Origin: Paenibacillus tyrphae
Lineage (GTDB): Bacteria; Bacillota; Bacilli; Paenibacillales; NBRC-103111
NCBI RefSeq assembly: GCF_027925525.1
Contig: NZ_BSDJ01000007.1
Coordinates: 124,001 to 188,000, forward strand
DNA length: 64,000 nt
Direction: 5' to 3'
How positions within the stretch are numbered: the stretch's first letter is position 1; each line of letters starts with the position of its first letter. The notes beneath the pieces are model-generated. The model was not told the origin of the DNA. It did not search any database and was given only the letters and a program-made list of their open reading frames with translations. A program made the position numbers and the translations under genes. Of this stretch, positions 32,335 to 41,463 are shown one piece after another.

Positions 32335-33300
32335 CTATACAAGGTGGCAGGCCACGTAATGGCCGCCCCCGACATCGCGGTAATCCGGCTCCTGCTCGCG
32401 GCAGACCGGCTGCGCCAGCGGGCAGCGCGTATGAAACTTGCAGCCCGAAGGCGGATTGGCGGGGCTCGGAATGTCGCCCTTCAGCACGATCCGCTCGCGC
32501 CGTACGGTCGGGTCGGGCACCGGCACCGCCGACAGCAGCGCCTGCGTGTAAGGATGCAGCGGGCGGGCGAACAGCTCATCCCGCGGCGCCTGCTCCACCA
32601 TCGTGCCGAGATATAGTACGCCGATCTGCGTGCACAGATGCTCCACGACGCTAAGGTCGTGGGAGATGAACAGATACGTCACTCCGCTGCGCTCCTGCAG
32701 GTCGCTGAACAGGTTGACGATCTGCGCCTGAATCGACACGTCCAGCGCGGACACCGGCTCGTCGGCTACGACGAAGTCCGGATTCAGGATGATCGCCCGG
32801 GCGATCCCGATCCGCTGCCGCTGGCCGCCGGAAAATTCGTGCGGGTACCGGTCGTAGTGATCGGGAAGCAGGCCGCAGACGGCCAGCACTTCCCGAACGC
32901 GCTCCCTCGCCTCCGCCTTCGACGCCAGCCCGTGATCGATCAGCGCTTCGCCGATCGCCTCGCCGACGCGCATCCGCGGATTCAGCGAGCTGAACGGGTC
33001 TTGGAACACGAGCTGCATCGAGGGCCGCAGCTTGCGCAGCTCGTCGCGGGACAGGCCGTACAGGTCCGTCCCTTTGAAATAGACGTCGCCCGCCGTCTTC
33101 TCCGTCAGCCGGAGCACGGTACGGCCGATCGTGCTCTTGCCGCTGCCGGACTCGCCGACGAGTCCGAATGTCTCGCCGCGCCGGATCGCGAAGCTGACGC
33201 CATCCACCGCTTTGACGTCGCCGACGCGGCCGCCGAAGACGCCGCCTTTGATCGGGTAGTAGGTTTTGAGCTCTTGGACCTTCAGCAGGGCGTCCGTCAT
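32335..33300 (-). CDS. oppF: Peptide ABC transporter ATPase (OppF/DppF)
   Basis: A 321-residue ATP-binding subunit. Walker A GESGSGKS, signature [15 protein letters not shown] and Walker B region [13 protein letters not shown] are intact. The C-terminal Cys-containing extension ([14 protein letters not shown]) is typical of oligopeptide and nickel transporter ATPases. ATG 33300 overlaps the OppD stop by four bases; GAGGAGGAAT precedes it. Pairs with OppD to drive import through OppB/OppC. Confidence 0.93.
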   Translation of the reverse strand: MTDALLKVQELKTYYPIKGGVFGGRVGDVKAVDGVSFAIRRGETFGLVGESGSGKSTIGRTVLRLTEKTAGDVYFKGTDLYGLSRDELRKLRPSMQLVFQDPFSSLNPRMRVGEAIGEALIDHGLASKAEARERVREVLAVCGLLPDHYDRYPHEFSGGQRQRIGIARAIILNPDFVVADEPVSALDVSIQAQIVNLFSDLQERSGVTYLFISHDLSVVEHLCTQIGVLYLGTMVEQAPRDELFARPLHPYTQALLSAVPVPDPTVRRERIVLKGDIPSPANPPSGCKFHTRCPLAQPVCREQEPDYRDVGGGHYVACHLV

Positions 33301-34274
33301 CGCGATTCCTCCTCATAAAGCCAGCAGGCGACCCGGTGCTCCGCGCCTTGCGCCCGCATCGGCGGTTGCTTCGTACGGCAGATGTCCATGCAGTGCTCGC
33401 ACCGGTCGCTGAAATAGCACGAGTCCCCCAAGCCGATCAAGTTCGGCACCTGACCGGGGATCGAGTACAGCCGGTCCTTCCGCTCCCCGATGACGGGCTT
33501 CGATTTCAGCAAGCCTTGCGTGTACGGATGCTTCGCATGACGGAACAACTCGACCACCGGCGCTTCCTCGATCACTTTGCCCGCGTACATCACGACGACG
33601 TAATCCGCCGTCTCGGCGACGACACCCAGATCGTGCGTGATCAGCAGAATGGCCGTGTTGTACTGCTCCTTGACCTGCCGGAGCAGATCGAGAATTTGCG
33701 CCTGGATCGTCACGTCGAGCGCCGTCGTCGGCTCGTCGGCGATGAGCAGCTTCGGACTGCATGCGAGTGCCGAAGCGATCATGACCCGCTGCAGCATGCC
33801 GCCGCTCAGCTCGTGGGGATAGGCGGCGAACACGCGCGGTGCGTCGGGTATGCCGACTTTTCCGATCAGCGATAGGACTTCCGCCTTCGCTTCCTTGCGG
33901 CTGAGCAGCCGATGCTCCATCAGGGGCTCCATCAGTTGCTCGCCGATCGTCAGCACCGGATTGAGGGACGACATCGGCTCCTGAAACACCATCGCGATCT
34001 CGCTGCCGCGAAGTCTCCGCATCTCCTCGGGCTTCAGGGAGAGCAGGTCGCGACCGTCCATCTCGACGGTTCCGCTTTCGATCTTCCCGTTATCGGCGAC
34101 CAGCCGCATGAGCGACAGCGCCGTGACGCTCTTGCCGCTGCCCGATTCGCCGACGATGCCGACCGTCTCCCCTTCCCGAATGCGGAAGCTGACATCGTTG
34201 ACCGCCTTGACGACGCCGGACTCCGTATGAAAATACGTATGTACGTGTTTGAATTCGACGAGTGTTTTGTTCAA
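33297..34274 (-). CDS. oppD: Peptide ABC transporter ATPase (OppD/DppD)
   Basis: A 325-residue ATP-binding subunit with Walker A GESGSGKS, signature [16 protein letters not shown] and Walker B region [12 protein letters not shown]. The Cys-containing C-terminal extension reads [14 protein letters not shown]. It appears to start at TTG 34274, with AAGGAAGG upstream; an unusual start but no ATG fits the domain boundary better. Second ATPase of the operon. Confidence 0.92.
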   Translation of the reverse strand: MNKTLVEFKHVHTYFHTESGVVKAVNDVSFRIREGETVGIVGESGSGKSVTALSLMRLVADNGKIESGTVEMDGRDLLSLKPEEMRRLRGSEIAMVFQEPMSSLNPVLTIGEQLMEPLMEHRLLSRKEAKAEVLSLIGKVGIPDAPRVFAAYPHELSGGMLQRVMIASALACSPKLLIADEPTTALDVTIQAQILDLLRQVKEQYNTAILLITHDLGVVAETADYVVVMYAGKVIEEAPVVELFRHAKHPYTQGLLKSKPVIGERKDRLYSIPGQVPNLIGLGDSCYFSDRCEHCMDICRTKQPPMRAQGAEHRVACWLYEEESR

Positions 34275-34280
34275 TGCCGC

Positions 34281-35225
34281 TTACCTTCCTTTCATTCGGG
34301 GATCGAGCGCGTCCCGAAGCGCATCGCCGAGCAGGTTGATGGCGATGACGGTGGTCAAAATCGCCACGCCCGGCGGAATCCACACCCACGGCCGCTTCTG
34401 GAAATCGATGAGCGAGTTCGCCGCATCGAGCATATTCCCCCAGGACGGCGTCGGCGGAACGACGCCCAGTCCGAGGAAGCTGAGCGTCGATTCGCTGATA
34501 ATCGCGCCCGCGACATGCAGCGTAGCGACCACGATCAGGGTCGGCACGGTGTTCGGCAGCAGGTGCCGGAACATTTTGCGCCGGTCCCGCAGCCCCAGCG
34601 CTTCCGCCGCCTGCATATATGCCTGCTCCCGCAGCACCAGCAGCTCGCTGCGGACAAGCCGCGCCAAGCCCGGCCAGCCCAGGAAGCTCAGCATCAGCAT
34701 GACGATATAAATCCGGTAATCCGACGGCACCTTCCACTCCGACATGACCGCCCCCATAATAATGAGCAGCGGAAGGCTCGGAATGGTCAACAGCACGTCG
34801 GCAAAACGCATGATGACTTGATCGACGATCCCGCGGTAAAAGCCGGCGAGCGCGCCGAGCACCGAGCCGACCGCCACCGACAACACGACCGAGGCCACGC
34901 CGACGGTCAGTGAAATGCGCCCAGCCTGCATCAGCCGAGTCAGCACGTCCCGACCCAGACCGTCCGTCCCGAGCCAATGCAGCGCGCTGGGCGGCTTGTT
35001 GAGCCGGGCAACGTCGACCTTACCGTTCGCGTAAGGCGACAAATAAGGTCCGAGGAAGCAAAACAAAATCATAAACACCAAAAACGCTAGGCCGAACAAG
35101 GCCAGCTTGTTTTTGCGCAGCCGGCGCGCCGCTTGCCTCCACGGCGAATCCGCTGCGGTCTTCCGGGCGGGCGCCGCAGCGCCGGGCAATCCGGGACCGG
35201 CCGTTCTTTTTGCATCGATCATCAT
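34281..35225 (-). CDS. oppC: Peptide ABC transporter permease (OppC/DppC)
   Basis: A 314-residue permease: N-terminal cytosolic tail rich in Ala/Pro, first helix LALFGLAFLVFMILFCFLG, then the GTDGLGRDVLTRLMQAGRIS segment that marks OppC. The coupling loop AEALGLRDRRKMFRHLLPN contacts the ATPases. Six helices are expected. It lies 9 bases from OppB and 6 from OppD. Confidence 0.92.
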   Translation of the reverse strand: MMIDAKRTAGPGLPGAAAPARKTAADSPWRQAARRLRKNKLALFGLAFLVFMILFCFLGPYLSPYANGKVDVARLNKPPSALHWLGTDGLGRDVLTRLMQAGRISLTVGVASVVLSVAVGSVLGALAGFYRGIVDQVIMRFADVLLTIPSLPLLIIMGAVMSEWKVPSDYRIYIVMLMLSFLGWPGLARLVRSELLVLREQAYMQAAEALGLRDRRKMFRHLLPNTVPTLIVVATLHVAGAIISESTLSFLGLGVVPPTPSWGNMLDAANSLIDFQKRPWVWIPPGVAILTTVIAINLLGDALRDALDPRMKGR

Positions 35226-35234
35226 GACGTCCCC

Positions 35235-36191
35235 CTACTTTAACCGAATCCGGGGATCGGCCACCCCGTAGAGCAGATCCGCGAGCAAATTGCCGATTAC
35301 CGTCAGCAGCGCGAGAAACATGGTGAAGCCCATCAGCACGGGATAATCCCGCACGCTGAGCGCCCCGAAATAAATGTAGCCGGCGCCCGGCCAATGAAAG
35401 ATTTTCTCGGTAATGATCGCGCCTGCAAACAGCCCCGGAAGCTCGAAGCCGAGCAGCGTTATCGCCGGAAGCAGCGCATTGCGCAGCGCGTGCTTGAACA
35501 GCACCACCCGCTCCTTCAATCCTTTGGCCCGGGCGGTCCGGATAAAATCCCGTCGGATCACCTCCAGCATGTTCGTGCGGAAATACCGCGTGAGCGACCC
35601 GACGCTGAGCAGCGTCAACACCGTCACGGGCAAGATCATATGATGCGCCACTTCCCAGACGCGCGCCCAGCCTACGGTTTGGCTGCCCGTATTTGTGATG
35701 CCCCCGACCGGAAACCAGGCTAGATCCACCGCGAACACTTTGATCATCAGGAGCCCGAGGAAGAAGGACGGGAACGACATCGCCGCAAACACGCCCAGCG
35801 TCACGAGCCCGTCGAACCAGGAATACTGCTTCACGGCCGAGAACACGCCGACGACCAGCGCGATCGTCCACGTCAAAATCATCGACACCAGCGCGATCAT
35901 GAATGAGTTCCAAATGAACTTGCCCAGAAGATCCGACACCGGCTCCTGATACTGCATCGAGTAGCCGAGGTTGCCCGTTAGCAAGTTACCGAGCCAAATA
36001 AAATAGCGTTCCAGCACGGGCTTATCCAACCCGTAAAGGGTCCGAAGCTCCTGCGCCCGCTCGGGCGTCAGCTTCGGATTCGTATCCACAAAATCCCCCG
36101 GCGTCATCGCGAAGACGACAAAAATAAGCAGCGACGCCCCCACCAGCATCGGGATCATCAAAAGCAGCCTGCGAACGATATACGATTTCAT
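35235..36191 (-). CDS. oppB: Peptide ABC transporter permease (OppB/DppB)
   Basis: A 318-residue permease beginning KSYIVRRLLLMIPMLVGAS, the standard OppB start, with RTARAKGLKERVVLFKHALR as the coupling loop and RNALLPAITLLGFELPG after it. GGGGGGACG precedes ATG 36191. It forms the membrane pore with OppC. Confidence 0.93.
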   Translation of the reverse strand: MKSYIVRRLLLMIPMLVGASLLIFVVFAMTPGDFVDTNPKLTPERAQELRTLYGLDKPVLERYFIWLGNLLTGNLGYSMQYQEPVSDLLGKFIWNSFMIALVSMILTWTIALVVGVFSAVKQYSWFDGLVTLGVFAAMSFPSFFLGLLMIKVFAVDLAWFPVGGITNTGSQTVGWARVWEVAHHMILPVTVLTLLSVGSLTRYFRTNMLEVIRRDFIRTARAKGLKERVVLFKHALRNALLPAITLLGFELPGLFAGAIITEKIFHWPGAGYIYFGALSVRDYPVLMGFTMFLALLTVIGNLLADLLYGVADPRIRLK

Positions 36192-36248
36192 GATCGTCCC
36201 CCCAAGAAAGTGAGCCCAGCCTTGACCGGCTGGGCGTAAAAATCACGG

Positions 36249-38012
36249 TTACGGCTCGATTTGGACCGTCGGCAGGCTGGCGTTCACGCTGTTGAAGCCG
36301 TTCAACTCCAGCCCTTTGATCCGGCCGTTCGAAGCGCCGAGAATTTTGCGGTAGTTCAGCAGAATATACGGCGGGTCGTCGCTGAGCTCTTTGTACAGCT
36401 CCTTGTAGGCCTGCTTCCGCTTCTCGATATCGAGCGTGCCGACCGCTTTGGCCACCAACTCGTCGACCTTCGGATTACTGTAACCGTTCGTGTCCGTGAA
36501 GCTGCCTTTATATTTCGAGTTGAACGATTGCACGCCGTCGTCCGGGTCGATCAGAATCGCGGTCGAGAACGAAACCAGATCGTGCTCGCCTTTTTTCGAT
36601 TTGGCCAGCAGGGCGTTGTAGTCCATCAATTCGGTCTGGAAATCGATGCCGACCGCTTTGTAGTTTTCTTTGGCAATCGGGATCAAAATATCGGTTACTT
36701 TTCCTTTGGAGCCGAAGAAGCGGACCGTCAGACGCTGGCCGTCTTTCTCGCGGATGCCGTCCTTGCCCGGCTTCCAGCCGGCTTCGTCCAGCAGCTTCTT
36801 TGCTTTCTCCTGATCGAACGGATACGGATTGACGCCTTCTTCCGTATAGGCCCAGGAGATCGGGGACACCGGCACATTCGCCACCTGACCGTAGCCTTGG
36901 TAAATGGTGTCGACGATTTTTTGACGGTCCAGCCCGTAGATGAACGCCTGTCTTACCCGCTTGTCTTTGAAGAACGGCTTCGAGTGGTTGAACTTGATGT
37001 ACGAGTACGAGCTGGCCGTATAGACGTCGATATTGGCAAAGCCAAGTGTCTGGAGCAGCTCCATGTTATCCTGGTTGCCCGTAAAGCCGGAGTAATCCGT
37101 CTCGCCGGTCTGGAAAAACTGGGTGGCGTCGCCTTCCGTCGTTTTGTAGATGAAATGCTCAACGGCCGGTTTGCCTTTATAAAAATTCGGGTTGGCCACG
37201 AACCGGACTTCCTGTCCCGGAATGAACTTCTCCAGCTTGTACGGGCCCGATTCGAGCGGCTTGCTGTGCAGTTGCTTGATCGAGTCGAGCTTGCCGGGCT
37301 TGTAGTCTTTGCCGTAGTACGCTTTGGACAGCACTTGTCCGCCGAGCAGATACAAAGCTTGCGCGTTGACCTTGTCCGTCGTAATCTTGATCGTCTGCGG
37401 ATCGACGACCTGGATGCCTTCGACCGTCGCAGCTTTGCCCTCTTTGTAGTCCTTGCCCCCTTTGACGGCGGCTTGGGCAATGTCGGTTTGCCCGTCGTAC
37501 GCAGGGTCGTGCAGCAGCGTCAGCGTGAACGCAACATCGTCGGCCGTCAGCGGCGAGCCATCGCTGAATTTAAGCCCCGCGCGCAGCTTGAACGTATACG
37601 TCAGCTGGTCGTCCGACAGCTCCCACTTCTCGGCCATCCCGGGAATCGGCTTGCCGTTCTTGTCGATATCCACGAGCTGGGCGAACAGGACGGAGTTGAC
37701 GTTGCCGTCATAGCCGTTCTGATAAAAGTACGGGTTGAAAATACCGCCCGGCTCGGTGAGCGAGACGACGAACGTATCGGTACGCTTCTTCGCGGCCTCC
37801 GGCACTTTCGATTTGTCGGCGGCCGGTATCAAGCCGTCCTTAATGCCGGTTACCCCGTTCTGGCCCGCGCCAGGCGTTCCTACGGCTTCCGTGCCTTTAG
37901 CATCGCCGCCTCCGGTTGGCGCCGCCGCATCTTGGCCGCTGCAAGCGGACAGAAGCAGCGAGCAGGCGACAATCGCCGACACGGATAGCGTCCAAGCTTT
38001 TCTTTTCTTCAT
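36249..38012 (-). CDS. oppA: Peptide-binding lipoprotein (SBP family 5)
   Basis: A 587-residue lipoprotein that captures substrate outside the cell. The signal peptide KRKAWTLSVSAIVACSLLL leads to the lipobox LSAC. The mature part shows family 5 features: GMAEKWELSDDQLTYTFKLR and LKFSDGSPLTADDVAFTLTL. ATG 38012 has GGAGGGGATC upstream. It is the first gene of the A-B-C-D-F operon. Dipeptide, oligopeptide or another ligand cannot be separated. A strong promoter and a palindrome lie about 110 bases upstream. Confidence 0.92.
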   Translation of the reverse strand: MKKRKAWTLSVSAIVACSLLLSACSGQDAAAPTGGGDAKGTEAVGTPGAGQNGVTGIKDGLIPAADKSKVPEAAKKRTDTFVVSLTEPGGIFNPYFYQNGYDGNVNSVLFAQLVDIDKNGKPIPGMAEKWELSDDQLTYTFKLRAGLKFSDGSPLTADDVAFTLTLLHDPAYDGQTDIAQAAVKGGKDYKEGKAATVEGIQVVDPQTIKITTDKVNAQALYLLGGQVLSKAYYGKDYKPGKLDSIKQLHSKPLESGPYKLEKFIPGQEVRFVANPNFYKGKPAVEHFIYKTTEGDATQFFQTGETDYSGFTGNQDNMELLQTLGFANIDVYTASSYSYIKFNHSKPFFKDKRVRQAFIYGLDRQKIVDTIYQGYGQVANVPVSPISWAYTEEGVNPYPFDQEKAKKLLDEAGWKPGKDGIREKDGQRLTVRFFGSKGKVTDILIPIAKENYKAVGIDFQTELMDYNALLAKSKKGEHDLVSFSTAILIDPDDGVQSFNSKYKGSFTDTNGYSNPKVDELVAKAVGTLDIEKRKQAYKELYKELSDDPPYILLNYRKILGASNGRIKGLELNGFNSVNASLPTVQIEP

Positions 38013-38115
38013 AAATGATCCCCTCCGGCATGATCGGGAAGAAGGAAATAGTCCCAGTTCCCCTTTAATTTTATAATTCCGATATGTATAATATGTTTTG
38101 CTATGGATAAGCATC

Positions 38116-38144
38116 ATTATAGATATTTTACTTTGTTCTGTAAA
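38116..38144 (-). promoter_or_regulatory. Promoter of the peptide ABC operon
   Basis: On the minus strand TTTACA (38139-38144), exactly 17 bases, TATAAT (38116-38121). Confidence 0.75.
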
Positions 38145-38154
38145 TAGAGAACAA
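38133..38154. promoter_or_regulatory. Palindrome over the opp -35 element
   Basis: TTGTTCT (38133-38139) and AGAACAA (38148-38154) form a seven-base inverted repeat that covers the -35 hexamer, a good position for a repressor site. The regulator is not identified. Confidence 0.5.
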
Positions 38155-38326
38155 CAAAAATTTTCTTTATGTGAAGAATTTATGACGGGAACCGAATAAA
38201 AAGAAGAGGAGCAGCGAATGAAAAGCCAATAAGACTGAGCAGATGCTTTACGTCGCCTTTCGCTTATTCCTTGTTGGAATTTTGTAACATTTGCGGCTAG
38301 TGTTTTCGAATCGAACGGTTTACATT

Positions 38327-38355
38327 AAAAAGAGACCAATTGGTTTCTTTTTTTT
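38327..38355. terminator. Terminator-like hairpin upstream of the HD gene
   Basis: AAAGAGACC and GGTTTCTTT flank AATT to form a nine-base-pair stem with one G-T, followed by a T run on the plus strand and preceded by an A run, so it could work both ways. No gene ends here; it lies about 40 bases before the HD gene and could be an attenuator or end a short RNA from 38155-38326, where I see no gene. Confidence 0.5.
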
Positions 38356-38392
38356 GTTAATATCGCTGTTCTTAGTAAAAGGAGGAGAAAGG

Positions 38393-38989
38393 ATGTATAA
38401 TCTGGCGATTCCCGACAGTAAAGCGGCTCAAGAAGCAACTCGATTGGTGTATGATATTTCACCGGAATTTCTTTACAATCATTGCATAAGGACCTATGCA
38501 TTTGGCGGAGCTTTAGGGGAGCGTTATGGCTTCAAGTACGACCGGGAGCTATTTTATCTTGCTTCCATCCTGCATGATGTCGGGCTGACCGATCACGCGT
38601 GCCGCAAACATTCATTTGAGCACGAGGGTGCCGATCACGCGGAGCGTTTCCTTCATGCCCACGATTTTGCTCAAGATAAAATCGAGTTGGTGCGGGAAGC
38701 TATTACTTGGCACACCTCGGAAATCGCCGCAGCAAAGCAGCCGGAAATCGCCTTGGTTCATTTCGGAGCGGGGATGGATGTTCTGGGTTTGCGCCAAGAG
38801 GATATTCCGGAGGAAACGTTCCTTTACATTGTGGAAACTTACCCGAGACTTGGCTTCAAGCAAGCGATGATTCAACTGATTCAATACGATGCCGGGTTGA
38901 AAGAATCCCTGCTCCCGGATAATTTGAGCTCGTCGCTGCTTCGCATGGGGTTTGCGGACTGGGTAACGAACGCCCCGTTTCGGGAATAG
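38393..38989 (+). CDS. HD-domain metal-dependent hydrolase
   Basis: A 198-residue HD-domain protein. The N-terminal H (YNHCIRTYAFGGAL), HD pair (LASILHDVGLTDHA), and later HEGADHAERF and WHTSEIAA His residues fit the cyanamide hydratase-like HD group, which binds one or two divalent metals. It may act as a phosphohydrolase or hydratase on a small nitrogen compound. AAAGGAGGAGAAAGG lies directly before ATG 38393, a strong site. Single gene, convergent with a winged-helix regulator. Confidence 0.82.
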   Translation: MYNLAIPDSKAAQEATRLVYDISPEFLYNHCIRTYAFGGALGERYGFKYDRELFYLASILHDVGLTDHACRKHSFEHEGADHAERFLHAHDFAQDKIELVREAITWHTSEIAAAKQPEIALVHFGAGMDVLGLRQEDIPEETFLYIVETYPRLGFKQAMIQLIQYDAGLKESLLPDNLSSSLLRMGFADWVTNAPFRE

Positions 38990-39001
38990 GCCAACGCCAA
39001 A

Positions 39002-39030
39002 GAACCTTCCGATGGGTCATCGCAAGGTTC
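39002..39030. terminator. Hairpin between convergent genes
   Basis: GAACCTT-CGATG (39002-39014) pairs with CATCG-AAGGTTC (39018-39030), 12 base pairs with one mismatch and a three-base loop, but no long T run. It sits between the HD gene and the regulator, so a bidirectional stop is likely. Confidence 0.55.
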
Positions 39031-39062
39031 GGGCCAAAGGCACCAAGGGCTGCGGCCTGCCG

Positions 39063-39977
39063 TCAATCGGCGAGCAGATAGCCCAGCAGAGATTCTTGCA
39101 GCCCGCCGATCGCTTCCTTCCGCAGACTGTAAGCCACGGCCGATTCTCCGGACATGTGAACTCGCAGCAAGCCGGCCGAACGAAGATTGAAAATATGGTC
39201 GTGCGTAATTCCTTTGGAAATGCCGATATAGCGCACAATTTCGGTAAAGCTGCGCGGTCCGGCGTTCAAATAGCGCAGGATGCGCAGACGGCTTTTTTCG
39301 CTGAGGCTGCGAAGCTGGCGGTACAGGCGGCGGGACGGCTCGTCGGCCGGGTCATCGTAGGAGCCGTCGACGGCGTACTGGCAAACGGTCAAGCCGCCGA
39401 ACGTATAAATAATGTTGGCCGGTTGAAAATGATACTGCGGCGACAATACCAGCTTTTCGCACTCGGCTCCCGGCTCGAAATATAGCCCGTTCGTGATCTG
39501 CTCGGCCAGCGTGTCCGGCGGCAGCGTTCCGATTCGCGCGCGTCTGCGTGCGGCGTCCTCGTCCAGCCATTTCAGCAGCTTGGGGTCGGTGCCCGCGAAA
39601 TACTGGCGGTTCCATTCGGACAGCAGGTGCAGCCACCGGTCTCGGATCGCTCCCAGCTCGCCGGGGAACGAGCTCATATACGGGGCCAGCAGCTCGTACA
39701 TTTCGCCCGCCGTCATCCGTTCGAACCAGGCCAAGAAGCGCTCCGCGTTTTCCTTATGCGGACACAGGTACAGAAATAAATACATCAGCTTCCACTCCGC
39801 CGAAATTTCGGTTTCGGCCAGCGTCGAGGCGAACGGCTTGCTGAGCTTCCGCTCCGTTTGCCCCGCCCATGTGGAGCCAAGATCGGTTTTTTTATAGAAC
39901 TTTTTGCAAAGATACGTATGGAGGCTGTTCAAAAGCTCATTAGCCGGGCCGAACGCCACGTCCAGTTCGTACGACAT
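39063..39977 (-). CDS. ArsR-like winged-helix regulator with long sensor part
   Basis: A 304-residue protein. The C-terminal ~85 residues form an ArsR-type winged helix: [19 protein letters not shown], then [20 protein letters not shown] as helix-turn-helix and [15 protein letters not shown] as the wing. The N-terminal ~215 residues are helical with no recognised domain and a long charged region, perhaps a ligand-binding part. AAGGAGTG lies nine bases before ATG 39977. It diverges from the UPF0756 gene at 40123 and may control it. Confidence 0.72.
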   Translation of the reverse strand: MSYELDVAFGPANELLNSLHTYLCKKFYKKTDLGSTWAGQTERKLSKPFASTLAETEISAEWKLMYLFLYLCPHKENAERFLAWFERMTAGEMYELLAPYMSSFPGELGAIRDRWLHLLSEWNRQYFAGTDPKLLKWLDEDAARRRARIGTLPPDTLAEQITNGLYFEPGAECEKLVLSPQYHFQPANIIYTFGGLTVCQYAVDGSYDDPADEPSRRLYRQLRSLSEKSRLRILRYLNAGPRSFTEIVRYIGISKGITHDHIFNLRSAGLLRVHMSGESAVAYSLRKEAIGGLQESLLGYLLAD

Positions 39978-40122
39978 TCCGGAACACTCCTTCAAGCCAT
40001 TTTCGGGTATCGTTTTTCAGACTTTGGCGATCCGGAAAACGGTATTTCGATTTTTAAGCAACTTTGATTTTAACACTTCATCGGAACAAAGAAAATCCCT
40101 CGACAAAGGAGCGTTGCCGCCG

Positions 40123-40572
40123 ATGTCCCCCTTCGATACGTCTTCCCTGGTGCTGCTGCTGTTTGCCGCCCTCGGTATTCTGAGCGGCAATACATCCATC
40201 ACGATTGCCGTGCTCGTGCTGCTTTTATTGCGGGTGACGAACCTGCATCAAACGTTTCCCTGGTTGGAGAAGTACGGGCTGACTTGGGGGATCGTCATCC
40301 TGACCCTCGGCATCCTGACGCCGATCGCTTCCGGCAAGACAAGCCTGCAGGACCTGCTGCACTCGTTCCTGCATTGGAAGTCGCTGCTGGCCGTTGGCGT
40401 CGGCGTGCTGGTCGCTTATTTGGGCGGCCGCGGCGCCGCGCTGATGGCGAGTCAGCCGACCGTCGTCACCGGGCTGCTGCTCGGGACGATTCTCGGCGTG
40501 ACCTTTTTCCGGGGCGTCCCGGTTGGACCGCTGATCGCGGCGGGGATTTTGTCGCTGCTTATCGCGAGGTGA
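40123..40572 (+). CDS. UPF0756 (DUF441) membrane protein
   Basis: A 149-residue protein, the usual length of this family, with four or five hydrophobic helices: [20 protein letters not shown], then [18 protein letters not shown], the family signature with TPIASGK, and [17 protein letters not shown] at the end. AAAGGAG lies about 12 bases before ATG 40123. The function is not known. The regulator gene at 39063 diverges from it across a 145-base gap. Confidence 0.85.
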   Translation: MSPFDTSSLVLLLFAALGILSGNTSITIAVLVLLLLRVTNLHQTFPWLEKYGLTWGIVILTLGILTPIASGKTSLQDLLHSFLHWKSLLAVGVGVLVAYLGGRGAALMASQPTVVTGLLLGTILGVTFFRGVPVGPLIAAGILSLLIAR

Positions 40573-41192
40573 CATGCCGTCGAAGTGCACGACGGGTAGG
40601 CGGATCGCTGACAGACTCGCCAAAGCGCTCGATAGCGTCGCCGGTCAAGCGGTCCATGGCGAAGGACGCTGTGCGATCCCCCTCCCGCGAGTTGCCGCAA
40701 TGCGAAAAAGGCCGGACGCATGGCCGGCCTTGAGCTTGTGTTGCGGGTTGGAGCCAATGAACAAACCTGCGGCGAACTCCTCTCGGATTGCACCTTGGGA
40801 AAAGGACAGCCCAAAGTTCCGCGAGGTTTCTGGATTCGACCCCTCCGCAATTCGAAAATAAAGGAAATAGGATGCGCTAACCGGAGCGATTCAATCGTAC
40901 CACGATTCATAGAGGAACTCAGAGTGCTTTAATTGTGTCGAAAAATGTTCGTGCCCCTCGAAATCGCCTTGTTAGCACATCCCAGTTCCTCTAATTTTTG
41001 AAAAGCGGCAAATCGAGACAAATAGCGCACCTGTGCTTCCGCTAATTTTGCGGGCTGTCTGCCAACCCGGCGTAAGCCAGATTCGATCAAGCAAGTTCAA
41101 GCGTACAGCCCTTTTTAAGTCGGCCGCGGCACTTCATTCCGGGCGTGCGCGTGGCGGCGCCGCATCGCGCGGCCGTCGCCCCCTCCGGCCTG
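40573..41192. other. Gene-free 620-base intergenic stretch
   Basis: I find no convincing coding region. It holds a hairpin with a minus-strand T run (40705-40731) and a perfect ten-base inverted repeat TAGAGGAACT (40910-40919) / AGTTCCTCTA (40984-40993) enclosing 64 bases. It ends near the 3' end of the polyol operon. The two elements may belong to dispersed intergenic repeats. Confidence 0.5.
40705..40731 (-). terminator. Candidate distal terminator of the polyol operon
   Basis: AAGGCCGG (40708-40715) pairs with CCGGCCTT (40724-40731), followed on the minus strand by five T. It is about 460 bases past the HPr stop, the first terminator-like hairpin there. Confidence 0.4.
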
Positions 41193-41450
41193 TTAGTCAC
41201 AGCCGCGAAGCAGCTCGCACAGCGCCCGGACCGCTTCCCGCTCATCCTCGCCCTCCGCGCTGACCCACAGACGGCTTCCTTTCGGCGCTCCCAGTTGAAG
41301 CAGGCTGATGATGCTTTTTCCCTTCGCCTGCCGTCCTTCGAACTCCACCGTAATGTCCGCGCGGAACCGTTGGGCGGCAAGAGCAAACAGCTTGGCGGGG
41401 CGGGTATGAAGGCCTGCCTGGCATCTCACGGTGACTCCTTCTGTAACCAT
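41193..41450 (-). CDS. HPr-type phosphocarrier protein
   Basis: An 85-residue HPr domain protein that carries phosphate from Enzyme I to sugar-specific EIIA. His15 in AGLHTRPA is the catalytic site and Ser46 in GKSIISLLQLG is the HPr kinase site, both present; so it is not a Crh, which lacks the His. GGGGAAGGGGC precedes ATG 41450. It lies 13 bases after the mannitol-type EIICBA gene, an operon-specific HPr rather than the ptsHI one; no Enzyme I is in the window. Confidence 0.88.
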   Translation of the reverse strand: MVTEGVTVRCQAGLHTRPAKLFALAAQRFRADITVEFEGRQAKGKSIISLLQLGAPKGSRLWVSAEGEDEREAVRALCELLRGCD

Positions 41451-41463
41451 GCCCCTTCCCCTT

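Noticed and set aside
36261..37988. Long open frame on the plus strand opposite the peptide-binding lipoprotein
   Set aside because: It is the reverse complement of a clearly real gene; the translation is Arg/Val/Leu-rich without domains and arises from codon bias.
40452..40910. 152-codon minus-strand frame in the gap before the polyol operon
   Set aside because: It runs through hairpins and into the UPF0756 gene, has no start site and looks non-coding.
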